NCBI GenBank assembly: GCA_943787365.1
Contig: CALSMD010000006.1
Coordinates: forward strand, 509,984-573,983
Length of the DNA stretch: 64,000 nt
DNA from: an uncultured Flavobacteriaceae bacterium
GTDB lineage: Bacteria; Bacteroidota; Bacteroidia; Flavobacteriales; Flavobacteriaceae
Direction: 5' to 3'
Shown here: positions 18,154 through 25,503 of the stretch, piece by piece
How positions within the stretch are numbered: position 1 is the stretch's first letter
Layout: each line of letters starts with the position of its first letter
Position numbers and translations under genes: made by a program
The notes under the pieces: model-generated
Database searches by the model: none
What the model saw: the letters and a program-made list of their open reading frames with translations, nothing else
Told to the model about the DNA's origin: nothing

Positions 18154-18582
18154 ATGTTTGCAGAAAACAAAAAATCAAACTCGAATTCATTTTCTCAACA
18201 AAACACAATTGCTCAAGGGACAACCTTTACGGGCGATTTAACAAGTGAAGGTGACTTTCGAATCGAAGGGGTTATCAATGGATCTTTGACGACTTCAGGC
18301 AAAGTTGTCATCGGTAAAACAGGAGCTTTAGAAGGCGTTCTAATCTGTGACAATGCGGATATGGAAGGGAAGTTCAAAGGAACGTTAAACGTTTCAGACA
18401 CCCTAAACCTGCGGTCGTCTGCACATATAGAAGGAGAAGTGCAAATAGGGAAATTATCTGTAGAGCCAGGTGCAACATTTAATGCCAGCTGCCTCATGAA
18501 AAGTTCTGTAAAAGAACTGAAAAATGAACCAGAAGAAACCGCCTTATCTCAAAACAACTCCCAAAGTGGACAATCCGCTTAA
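18154..18582 (+). CDS. Bactofilin (polymer-forming cytoskeletal protein)
   Basis: A 142-residue protein with a short polar N-terminal tail and a central bactofilin (DUF583) domain of about 100 residues made of short beta repeats: GTTFTGDLTSEGDFRIEG, then VINGSLTTSGKVVIG, GALEGVL and SAHIEGEVQIGKLSV. Bactofilins self-assemble into filaments that scaffold envelope enzymes. Its last 59 bp overlap the AtpZ gene in another frame. Length and repeat pattern are normal for the family. Confidence 0.9.
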   Translation: MFAENKKSNSNSFSQQNTIAQGTTFTGDLTSEGDFRIEGVINGSLTTSGKVVIGKTGALEGVLICDNADMEGKFKGTLNVSDTLNLRSSAHIEGEVQIGKLSVEPGATFNASCLMKSSVKELKNEPEETALSQNNSQSGQSA

Positions 18583-18772
18583 ACAACTCGGAATTCTATC
18601 GGCAATAGGCCTTCAGATGGGGGTGATTATCTACTTGTTTGTTCGCTTAGGAAAGTGGCTTGACCAAAGTTTTTTTCCTGACCAAAAATTATTTCTAATC
18701 CTTTGTACACTTTTGGGTGTTGCGATTTCGCTTTATGTTGTCGTGAAACAGCTCAATAGAATCAAATATTAA
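18524..18772 (+). CDS. AtpZ/AtpI-family membrane protein
   Basis: An 82-residue protein with two membrane helices (about residues 22-44 and 54-74) separated by a short loop with GKWLDQSFFPDQK. AtpZ/AtpI proteins sit next to F-type ATP synthase genes and help c-ring assembly or cation supply. The gene begins inside the bactofilin gene, a 59-bp overlap; no ATG, GTG or TTG is obvious between the end of bactofilin and the first helix. It precedes a small DUF6168-like gene and the atp operon. Confidence 0.8.
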   Translation: MNQKKPPYLKTTPKVDNPLKQLGILSAIGLQMGVIIYLFVRLGKWLDQSFFPDQKLFLILCTLLGVAISLYVVVKQLNRIKY

Positions 18773-18787
18773 GACCCCTTTATTCTC

Positions 18788-19174
18788 ATGCTAAAGCACC
18801 CCGTAATATCATTTTCTATCCGCTTAGTTCTAATGCTATCTTTTACATTCGTTTTGCATATAGTACTGCTTCAAATTATGGAGTACCCCCTGTTAGAAAA
18901 TAAAATTGTAGCATCCTATATAATCAACACATTTTTGACGATTGCTATTTTTTATGGACTCTACCTTATGAGGGATAAATACAGCAGTCAAATTGGGTTT
19001 TTATTTCTTGGAACGAGTTTCCTTAAATTTGCTGTTTTTTTCATTGTTTTTTATGGGAGTTATAAGGCAAGCGGATCCATTGATACATTAGAGTTTTTTG
19101 CCTTTTTCACACCCTATAGTATTTGTTTAATTTTAGAAACGATTTACTTAAGTAAATGGTTGAATGAAATGTAG
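18788..19174 (+). CDS. DUF6168-like small membrane protein before the atp operon
   Basis: A 128-residue protein with four predicted membrane helices and almost no soluble part. It follows AtpZ by 15 bp and precedes the atpB promoter. Proteins of this size and place in flavobacteria belong to the DUF6168 family; the position is that of AtpI, subunit I of the synthase cluster, but I see no AtpI motif. Function unknown; a role in assembling the membrane sector is inferred from position only. Confidence 0.7.
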   Translation: MLKHPVISFSIRLVLMLSFTFVLHIVLLQIMEYPLLENKIVASYIINTFLTIAIFYGLYLMRDKYSSQIGFLFLGTSFLKFAVFFIVFYGSYKASGSIDTLEFFAFFTPYSICLILETIYLSKWLNEM

Positions 19175-19232
19175 ATTTTAACTTTAACTTCTCACGGCGG
19201 ATTTAGGATTAAAATAAACTCTGAAATTGTTT

Positions 19233-19260
19233 TTGTTTTTGATATAAAACCATAACTTTG
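19233..19260 (+). promoter_or_regulatory. Promoter of the atpBEFHAG operon (TTG - 17 bp - TAACTTTG)
   Basis: TTG at 19233-19235 and TAACTTTG at 19253-19260 are 17 bp apart, close to the flavobacterial -33/-7 consensus (TTG and TAnnTTTG). The ATG of atpB is 33 bp beyond the -7 box, leaving a leader of about 25 nt. This is the best-formed promoter seen in the window. Confidence 0.7.
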
Positions 19261-19292
19261 CAGCGATTTTTAAGTAACCATTAAGCAGGTCA

Positions 19293-20399
19293 ATGCAGCG
19301 TAAATTAAGTTTAAAAGCGAGTCTATTATTTATATTTTTAATTCCATTTATGTCTATGGCTGGAGGAGATACTCCTAAAACGGACAAAAAATCGGAAATC
19401 AAAGCCTATATCCAACATCATTTACAGGACTCTTACGACTTTAGTTTGTTTTCATACACGACCGAAGATGGATCTCATAAATATGTTGGTGCACCATTAC
19501 CAGTAATTCTCTGGGATAATGGATTGGTCGTATTTGCCTCAAGCAAATTTCACCATGGTGAAACCGTAGCCGAGGTCGATGGAAATTTTTATAAATTATA
19601 CCACAATAAAATCTATAAAACAGATGCCTTAGGAACCATCAATTATGACGATCATCAACACCCAACAAACCTAAAACCTTTAGATTTATCTATCACTAAA
19701 GGAGTTGTCATGATTTTAATTACAGCCCTCTTAATGTTTTTCTTGTTTAGAGGTTTAGCACGTTCTTATGCTCAAAATAAAGGAATCGCAACGGGTACTG
19801 GACGTTTCTTTGAGCCGATTGTTCTTTATATCCGAGACGATATAGCCATTCCAAATATTGGTCAGAAAAAACACATGCGTTATATGCCGTTTTTATTAAC
19901 CGTTTTCTTTTTTGTCTGGTTTTTAAACATATTTGGTTTAACTCCACTAGGAGTGAATGTCACTGGCAACATAGCAGTCACAACAGCTTTGGCAATTATG
20001 ACATTTTTAATTACAAATTTTACTGGAACAAAAGATTACTGGAAACACATCTTTGATCCGTTAGGGGACTCTATGCCTTGGTATGGAAAAGTCCCACTAT
20101 ATATCATACTAATTCCTATTGAAGTTTTAGGGGTTTTTATCAAACCATTCTCATTACTCATCCGTTTGTATGCAAACATGCAAGCAGGCCATATTGTATT
20201 AATGAGTTTAATAGGTTTAATGTTTATTTTTAAAAGTTGGTTGGGAAGTCCATTATCCTTTGGATTGGCCTTTGCAATTTCACTTATTGAAATTTTGGTA
20301 GCTTTGTTACAAGCATATATTTTTACAATGCTATCCGCTTTATATTTTGGATTTGCTTCAGAAGAGCACGACCATCATGATGAAGCACACGCTCATTAA
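19293..20399 (+). CDS. atpB: F1Fo ATP synthase subunit a
   Basis: The 368-residue product is longer than the roughly 270 residues of E. coli subunit a. A signal peptide-like N-terminus (SLLFIFLIPFMSMAGG) and a polar segment to about residue 130 precede the membrane helices. The conserved core includes FFFVWFLNIFGLTPLG, and PFSLLIRLYANMQAGHIV with the essential arginine facing the c-ring. The tail is histidine-rich (HDHHDEAHAH). Subunit a forms the proton half-channels in the inner membrane. It heads the operon atpB-atpE-atpF-atpH-atpA-atpG. Confidence 0.96.
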   Translation: MQRKLSLKASLLFIFLIPFMSMAGGDTPKTDKKSEIKAYIQHHLQDSYDFSLFSYTTEDGSHKYVGAPLPVILWDNGLVVFASSKFHHGETVAEVDGNFYKLYHNKIYKTDALGTINYDDHQHPTNLKPLDLSITKGVVMILITALLMFFLFRGLARSYAQNKGIATGTGRFFEPIVLYIRDDIAIPNIGQKKHMRYMPFLLTVFFFVWFLNIFGLTPLGVNVTGNIAVTTALAIMTFLITNFTGTKDYWKHIFDPLGDSMPWYGKVPLYIILIPIEVLGVFIKPFSLLIRLYANMQAGHIVLMSLIGLMFIFKSWLGSPLSFGLAFAISLIEILVALLQAYIFTMLSALYFGFASEEHDHHDEAHAH

Positions 20400-20441
20400 T
20401 TTGAGCTTTGAATTGAATGTTTAATTTTTAAATACATATTT

Positions 20442-20636
20442 ATGGAAATTCCAGTAATGGTAGGTGCAGGTTTAGTTGTAATCGGAGTAGGTTTAGGTAT
20501 TGGTAGAATTGGTGGGTCCGCAATGGATGCTATCGCACGTCAACCAGAATCTTACGGAAAGATTCAAACAGCTATGCTTATTGCAGCTGCGTTAATTGAA
20601 GGTATTGGATTTGCTGCATTGTTTGCAGTAAGCTAA
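20442..20636 (+). CDS. atpE: F1Fo ATP synthase subunit c
   Basis: A 64-residue hairpin of two membrane helices joined by the polar loop ARQPES. The ion-binding carboxylate is the glutamate in AALIEGIGFAALF. It is followed by Gly-Ile rather than the Ser-Thr seen in sodium-binding c subunits, so a proton-coupled ring is expected (inference from known families). The ring is the rotor of Fo in the inner membrane and needs many copies per complex. A strong hairpin follows in the gap to atpF. Confidence 0.96.
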   Translation: MEIPVMVGAGLVVIGVGLGIGRIGGSAMDAIARQPESYGKIQTAMLIAAALIEGIGFAALFAVS

Positions 20637-20648
20637 AACAACCTATGA

Positions 20649-20685
20649 AAAACAATCTTGCAACGGTTGGTTGTAAGATTGTTTT
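20649..20685 (+). terminator. Strong intercistronic hairpin between atpE and atpF
   Basis: AACAATCTTGCAAC (20651-20664) and GTTGTAAGATTGTT (20670-20683) pair over 14 positions with one G-U, extended by two A-T pairs, around a 5-nt loop; it is followed by TTTTAATTAAAAAA. It may act as a leaky terminator or as an mRNA-stabilising stem that raises subunit c output over the distal genes, a plausible way to meet c-ring stoichiometry. The function is inferred; the stem is directly visible. Confidence 0.75.
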
Positions 20686-20726
20686 AATTAAAAAATTAAA
20701 AAAAAATTAGCATCGTTTAAAATATT

Positions 20727-21227
20727 ATGGAAAAATTATTAGAAGACTTTTCATTAGGATTATTTGTTTGGCAAACGGTCTTATTCGTTGGATTACTATT
20801 TTTATTAAAAAAATATGCTTGGGGGCCAATTCTTAGTGCAGTCAATGAAAGAGAAGCAGGCATTAAAGACGCTTTAAACTTAGCTGAAAAAGCTAAAATG
20901 GAGATGGAAAATCTTCAAGCAGACAACCAAAAGCTTCTAAAAGAAGCACGTGCAGAACGTGAAGCCATGCTCAAAGAAGCCCGTGAGTTAAAAAGTAGCA
21001 TGATAGAATCCGCAAAAACAGAAGCAAAAGAAGAGGCTAATAAATTAGTCGCTAATGCACAAGCCGCGATCGAAACAGAAAAGAAAGCAGCCATAGCAGA
21101 TTTAAAATCAGTTGTTGCCGAACTTTCAATTTCTATTGCAGAAACAGTGGTTCGTGAAGAACTTTCAGACAAATCAAAACAAGAAAAATTAGTGGAATCA
21201 ATGTTGAAAGACGCTACACTAAACTAA
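20727..21227 (+). CDS. atpF: F1Fo ATP synthase subunit b
   Basis: A 166-residue protein with one N-terminal membrane helix (LGLFVWQTVLFVGLLFLLKK) followed by a long charged helix rich in Lys, Glu and Ala (residues 40-150), the dimeric peripheral stalk. It links the membrane sector to F1 through the delta subunit. atpH starts 6 bp after its stop. Normal length. Confidence 0.95.
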   Translation: MEKLLEDFSLGLFVWQTVLFVGLLFLLKKYAWGPILSAVNEREAGIKDALNLAEKAKMEMENLQADNQKLLKEARAEREAMLKEARELKSSMIESAKTEAKEEANKLVANAQAAIETEKKAAIADLKSVVAELSISIAETVVREELSDKSKQEKLVESMLKDATLN

Positions 21228-21233
21228 TTAATC

Positions 21234-21770
21234 ATGGCAGGAACAAGAGCAGCAATAAGATATGCGAAAGCCGTATTAAGCTTAGCATCAGATAACAATC
21301 AGGCAGACGCAGTGCATGCAGATATGACACGTATCGGTCAAACAATTGCAGACAACGCATCCTTGGAAGCAGTGCTCAAAAGCCCGGTGGTAAAACTATC
21401 TGAAAAAGCAGACGTATTGAATGCTACATTTCCTTCTGTAAGTTCAGAAAGCAAATCCTTGTTCAATATTCTTGTGACAAACAAAAGAGTCGATATATTA
21501 GGTCAAGTAGCTACCCAATTTGGGATTCTATACGACCTAGCTAACAATAAAGAAAATGCCTTTGTAACCACGGCGATTCCAATGACTTCTGAATTAGAAG
21601 CCAAAGTAATGGCAAAGCTTAAAACCTTAACAACAAAGGAAGTGACACTTAGCAATACTGTAGATGAAAACATCCTTGGGGGTTTCATTTTACGAGTTGG
21701 AGATCAACAATATGATGCGAGTGTTTCGAATCAATTAAACACGTTAAAACGTAAATTTACAATTAACTAA
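21234..21770 (+). CDS. atpH: F1Fo ATP synthase subunit delta
   Basis: A 178-residue protein with the OSCP/delta N-terminal helical domain (AAIRYAKAVLSLASDN) and the C-terminal conserved end with LGGFILRVGDQQYDASV and a final LNTLKRKF. Delta caps F1 and ties it to the b stalk. The order b-delta-alpha-gamma is the canonical one; the beta and epsilon genes are elsewhere (59-61 kb). Confidence 0.95.
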   Translation: MAGTRAAIRYAKAVLSLASDNNQADAVHADMTRIGQTIADNASLEAVLKSPVVKLSEKADVLNATFPSVSSESKSLFNILVTNKRVDILGQVATQFGILYDLANNKENAFVTTAIPMTSELEAKVMAKLKTLTTKEVTLSNTVDENILGGFILRVGDQQYDASVSNQLNTLKRKFTIN

Positions 21771-21811
21771 AACTATACTGAGATTCAATCAGAAGTATAA
21801 AATAAATTAAG

Positions 21812-23392
21812 ATGGCAGAAGTAAAAGCAGCTGAGATATCAGCAATTTTAAAAGAACAACTTTCAGGTTTCGAAGCAACAGCTTCCTTGGATGAGGTCGG
21901 AACGGTATTAACTGTAGGAGATGGTATTGTACGTGCATATGGACTTACCAATGCAGAGTATGGTGAGCTTGTACAATTTGAAGGCGGTCTTGAAGGGATT
22001 GTATTAAACCTTGAAGAAGACAATGTTGGAATCGTACTTTTAGGAGCTTCTAGTGTAATAAAAGAAGGTTCAACTGTAAAGCGTACAGGACGTATTGCTT
22101 CGATCAATGTTGGGGAAGGAATTGTTGGTCGTGTGGTTGATACACTTGGCGCACCGATTGATGGTAAAGGCTCCATAGAGGGGAAACTTTATCAAATGCC
22201 TTTAGAGCGTAAAGCCCCTGGAGTTATTTTCCGTGAGCCCGTTACAGAACCCTTACAAACCGGAATTAAATCCATTGATGCGATGATCCCAGTAGGTCGT
22301 GGACAACGTGAGTTGGTCATTGGAGATCGCCAAACAGGAAAAACAGCGGTTTGTATTGACACCATTTTAAATCAAAAAGAATTTTACGATGCAGGGGAGC
22401 CTGTATATTGTATCTATGTTGCCGTAGGACAGAAAGCCTCAACAGTAGCATTAATTGCAAAAACACTTGAAGAAAAAGGTGCTTTAGCTTATACAACAAT
22501 CGTTGCTGCAAACGCATCAGATCCAGCTCCAATGCAAGTATATGCACCTTTTGCAGGCGCCGCTATTGGAGAGTATTTTAGAGATACCGGTCGTCCAGCA
22601 TTGATTGTATATGATGATTTATCAAAACAAGCCGTTGCTTACCGTGAAGTTTCTCTTTTATTACGTCGTCCTCCAGGACGTGAGGCGTATCCAGGAGATG
22701 TATTTTACTTACACTCCCGTTTATTAGAGCGTGCAGCAAAAGTCATCAACAATGATGAAATTGCAAAAGATATGAACGACTTACCAGAATCATTAAAACC
22801 AATTGTAAAAGGAGGAGGATCTTTAACAGCCTTGCCAATTATTGAAACACAAGCAGGAGATGTTTCTGCCTATATTCCAACCAATGTAATTTCGATTACG
22901 GATGGTCAAATATTCCTAGATGGTGATTTGTTTAACTCTGGAGTTCGTCCAGCAATTAACGTTGGTATTTCCGTATCACGTGTTGGTGGAAATGCACAGA
23001 TTAAATCCATGAAAAAAGTATCTGGAACCTTAAAATTAGACCAGGCACAATTCCGTGAATTAGAAGCCTTTGCTAAGTTTGGGTCGGATTTAGATGCCGT
23101 AACCTTAAATGTAATTGAAAAAGGAAAGCGTAATGTTGAAATTTTGAAGCAAGCACAAAATGACCCTTTTAAAGTAGAAGATCAAGTTGCAATCATTTAT
23201 GCAGGGTCTAAAAACTTGTTAAGCGCAGTTCCTGTTGATAAAGTGAAAGAATTTGAAACCGAATATATCGAGTTTTTAAGAGCAAAACATAGCAATGTGT
23301 TAGCCACCTTAAAAGCAGGAAAACTAACGGATGAAGTTACAGACACCCTAACAGCAGTTGCAAAAGAATTGTCAGGGAAATATAACGATTAG
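21812..23392 (+). CDS. atpA: F1Fo ATP synthase subunit alpha
   Basis: The 526-residue product has the N-terminal beta-barrel, the nucleotide-binding P-loop [10 protein letters not shown] near residue 170, the [13 protein letters not shown] segment, [20 protein letters not shown], and the alpha-subunit signature [14 protein letters not shown]. Alpha subunits alternate with beta in the F1 head and hold non-catalytic nucleotides. The gene ends at 23392, and a heptamer array of an inserted element begins 2 bp later, separating it from atpG. Confidence 0.98.
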   Translation: MAEVKAAEISAILKEQLSGFEATASLDEVGTVLTVGDGIVRAYGLTNAEYGELVQFEGGLEGIVLNLEEDNVGIVLLGASSVIKEGSTVKRTGRIASINVGEGIVGRVVDTLGAPIDGKGSIEGKLYQMPLERKAPGVIFREPVTEPLQTGIKSIDAMIPVGRGQRELVIGDRQTGKTAVCIDTILNQKEFYDAGEPVYCIYVAVGQKASTVALIAKTLEEKGALAYTTIVAANASDPAPMQVYAPFAGAAIGEYFRDTGRPALIVYDDLSKQAVAYREVSLLLRRPPGREAYPGDVFYLHSRLLERAAKVINNDEIAKDMNDLPESLKPIVKGGGSLTALPIIETQAGDVSAYIPTNVISITDGQIFLDGDLFNSGVRPAINVGISVSRVGGNAQIKSMKKVSGTLKLDQAQFRELEAFAKFGSDLDAVTLNVIEKGKRNVEILKQAQNDPFKVEDQVAIIYAGSKNLLSAVPVDKVKEFETEYIEFLRAKHSNVLATLKAGKLTDEVTDTLTAVAKELSGKYND

Positions 23393-23393
23393 A

Positions 23394-23449
23394 AGTTATG
23401 AGTTATGAGTTCTGAGTTCTGAGTTCGGAGTTCGGAGTTCAGAGTTGTG
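23394..23449 (+). repeat. Phased 7-bp tandem array, left end of the atp-operon four-helix-bundle element
   Basis: Eight consecutive heptamers without spacers: AGTTATG twice, AGTTCTG twice, AGTTCGG twice, AGTTCAG, AGTTGTG. The first 11 bases of the block (from 23393) are the perfect reverse complement of 23837-23847 at the other end of the element, so the ends can pair. The array lies 2 bp after atpA, upstream of the four-helix-bundle reading frame and in its sense orientation. Confidence 0.9.
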
Positions 23450-23487
23450 TACTGATAGTTTTAACGTAGTAATATAAACTTAAAATA

Positions 23488-23823
23488 ATGTCTCTAAATA
23501 ACAGTCCAATACGAGTAAAGAGTTTTCAATTTGCTTGTGAGATTGTTCATTTTACGGATAAACTAAAAAAAAATAAGGATTTTGAGTTAGCTTCTCAATT
23601 GTAAAAAAGCGGAACGAGTATTGGAGCCAATACAAGAGAAGCGCAAAGAGGAGTTAGCACAAAGGACTTTAAAAATAAATTTGGAATTGCTTTAAAAGAA
23701 GCTGATGAAACTAAATATTGGTTAGAAATTCTTGAAGCTACAGGAAGAGAAGTTCCAACAGAAATGATGAATAAATGTGAAGAGTTAATAAAAATTTTAG
23801 TAGCAATCATTAAAAACTCATAA
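23488..23823 (+). pseudogene. Four-helix-bundle (23S rRNA IVS/PF05635-like) gene with an internal stop
   Basis: Read from ATG 23488, the frame gives VKSFQFACEIVHFTDKLK, a TAA at 23602-23604 (codon 39), then KSGTSIGANTREAQRG, KNKFGIALKEADETKYWLEI and a terminal helix, ending at TAA 23821-23823. The family normally reads QLLRSGTSIGAN here, so TAA probably replaces a Leu codon (TTA) by one base change. With that codon restored the product would be 111 residues, normal for the family. Its members are encoded by 23S rRNA intervening sequences and as free-standing genes; their biochemical role is unclear. It sits between atpA and atpG in the operon's sense, flanked by inverted heptamer arrays. The track shows only antisense shadows here. 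Confidence 0.88.
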
Positions 23824-23849
23824 CTCAACACTTAGCACTCATAACTTGA
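23815..23849 (-). repeat. Phased 7-bp array in inverse orientation, right end of the atp-operon element
   Basis: On the minus strand the units read TCAAGTT, ATGAGTG, CTAAGTG, TTGAGTT, ATGAGTT, that is the AGTTATG-like series of the left end with the frame shifted. The array overlaps the stop codon of the four-helix-bundle frame and ends 3 bp before the atpG ATG. Confidence 0.8.
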
Positions 23850-23852
23850 ACT

Positions 23853-24707
23853 ATGGCAAATTTAAAAGAAATCCGAAATAGAATAGGATCCGTATCCTCA
23901 ACGATGCAGATTACAAGTGCTATGAAAATGGTATCGGCTGCTAAGTTGAAAAAAGCACAAGATGCCATCACAGCCATGCGTCCGTATGCGGATAAACTAA
24001 CAGAGCTTTTACAAAATCTGAGTGCCACTTTAGACGCCGATTCTGGAAGTAAATATTCAGAACAACGCGAAATAAAAAATGTACTTCTTGTTGCCATAAC
24101 CTCAAACAGAGGTCTGTGTGGCGCCTTTAATTCTAATATTATTAAGCAAGCGAATTTAGTTGCGGAACGTTATGATGCTAACGTATCAGTTGTGGCCATT
24201 GGTAAAAAAGCAAATGATGCCCTCTCAAAAAACTTCGAGGTTATTTCTAATCAAAGTGCTGTTTATGATGAGTTAACATTCGATAATGTTGCTGAAATTG
24301 CAGAGATGCTCATGGAAAAATTTGAGTCCAAAGCCGTTGATAAAATTGAAATTATTTATAATAAATTCAAAAATGCTGCGACCCAAGAAATCATGACGGA
24401 GCAGTTTTTACCAATTGAACCCCTAGAAGGCGATACCAATACAAACCTCGATTATATTTTTGAGCCATCTAAAGATTCCATTGTAGAAACCTTGATTCCA
24501 AAGTCGTTAAAAACACAATTATTCAAAGCCATTCGCGATAGTTTTGCAAGTGAGCACGGCGCACGAATGACCGCAATGCACAAAGCAACAGACAATGCCA
24601 CTGAGCTTAGAGATCAGCTTAAATTGACCTACAACAAAGCACGTCAAGCAGCGATTACCAATGAAATTCTTGAAATTGTTGGTGGGGCAGAAGCGTTGAA
24701 TGGATAG
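23853..24707 (+). CDS. atpG: F1Fo ATP synthase subunit gamma
   Basis: The 284-residue product has the conserved N-terminal helix (LKEIRNRIGSVSSTMQITSAM followed by KMVSAAKLKKAQ), the central ITSNRGLCGAFNSNI motif, and the C-terminal helix with HGARMTAMHKATDNATE. Gamma is the rotor shaft inside F1. It is the last gene of this operon and is followed by a rho-independent terminator. Its start lies just beyond the right array of the inserted element. Confidence 0.97.
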   Translation: MANLKEIRNRIGSVSSTMQITSAMKMVSAAKLKKAQDAITAMRPYADKLTELLQNLSATLDADSGSKYSEQREIKNVLLVAITSNRGLCGAFNSNIIKQANLVAERYDANVSVVAIGKKANDALSKNFEVISNQSAVYDELTFDNVAEIAEMLMEKFESKAVDKIEIIYNKFKNAATQEIMTEQFLPIEPLEGDTNTNLDYIFEPSKDSIVETLIPKSLKTQLFKAIRDSFASEHGARMTAMHKATDNATELRDQLKLTYNKARQAAITNEILEIVGGAEALNG

Positions 24708-24737
24708 GATTGACCTTTGGTAAAATTATAAAATTAG

Positions 24738-24763
24738 AAGCCTTGCATTGCAAGGCTTTTTTA
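24738..24763 (+). terminator. Rho-independent terminator after atpG
   Basis: AAGCCTTGC and GCAAGGCTT form a 9-bp stem around a 3-nt loop and are followed by a run of T. It lies 31 bp after the atpG stop and should end the atpBEFHAG transcript. Confidence 0.85.
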
Positions 24764-24884
24764 TGGCATAAAAGTTGTTTCATTTCAAACTCAATTAAAA
24801 TCCGTATGTTTATGAGTATAAATTCAAACACATGAAACGAGCATGCGAAAATTAGGACCATCCAAAAGAATGACTAATAGCGAA

Positions 24885-24903
24885 CCTGCCTGCGGCAGGC
24901 AGG
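24885..24903. repeat. GC-rich perfect palindrome CCTGCCTGC-G-GCAGGCAGG
   Basis: A 9-bp arm and its exact reverse complement around one G, strongly GC-rich in an AT-rich surrounding. No T run follows, so it is not a standard terminator. It lies between two copies of the 11-mer ACACATGAAAC (24828-24838 and 24937-24947), the second of which includes the start codon of the next gene. Similar GC-rich palindromes recur in many flavobacterial intergenic regions; the function is unknown. Confidence 0.7.
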
Positions 24904-24940
24904 CAGCATGTGACCTTTTAAAAACAATAGATACAGACAC

Positions 24941-25444
24941 ATGAAACTTATATCTGCTTTTATTTTAGGCTTTGTTTTTTTAAGTATGGTCAATTGTAAA
25001 ACTTCCAAAGAATCGGCAATACAATTCCAATCGACTGCACCTTTAGAAATTTCAGCACCCTATTTCAATTCGTGGATTGCAGGAGTTAATGGCGGTGGCT
25101 CAGGAATAAATGTGTTTTTGCCCCTCAAAGAAAATGGAAACATCAGTATTGACAGCCTCCATTTTAGAGGTCTAAAAACTGCGGTAGAAACAAGAGACAA
25201 ATTACTTATAGGTCGGTTTAAACAGTTCTCCAATCACAAAAAAGACCTTATAATGAGTTCCAACCCAGAGGACGAATACAATAACAAAATGGAGTTAAAA
25301 CAAGATACGTCTCCTTTTAACCTCCCACAAAATGCCTGTGTCATCAGTTATCAAATCAATGGCAACCGTTTTTATTATAAAATTTCCAACCTTAAAAAAG
25401 GCGAAACGATTGCCTATCCTTCCGCAGCGCCAAAAAACCGCTGA
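24941..25444 (+). CDS. Hypothetical lipoprotein
   Basis: A 167-residue protein with a lipoprotein signal peptide (FILGFVFLSMVNC, lipobox cysteine at about residue 19) and a soluble domain with alternating hydrophobic strands, including FNSWIAGVNGGGSGINVFLP and a C-terminal YQINGNRFYYKISNLKKG. I recognise no characterised family; the pattern is that of small flavobacterial lipoproteins of unknown function. It stands alone between the atp terminator and the flippase gene. Confidence 0.7.
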   Translation: MKLISAFILGFVFLSMVNCKTSKESAIQFQSTAPLEISAPYFNSWIAGVNGGGSGINVFLPLKENGNISIDSLHFRGLKTAVETRDKLLIGRFKQFSNHKKDLIMSSNPEDEYNNKMELKQDTSPFNLPQNACVISYQINGNRFYYKISNLKKGETIAYPSAAPKNR

Positions 25445-25503
25445 ACAACAATTATAGATTGTTCGTTAAAATGTGTATTTTTATGGGATAAAATAAAAGA
25501 GCC

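Noticed and set aside
21763-22176. Minus-strand ORF of 137 residues within atpA
   Set aside because: Rich in Ser, Pro and Thr as expected for the antisense of atpA; no motif.
23394-23449. Short tandem repeats that could suggest a CRISPR array
   Set aside because: The units are 7 bp with no spacers and no cas genes are near; it is a heptamer array.
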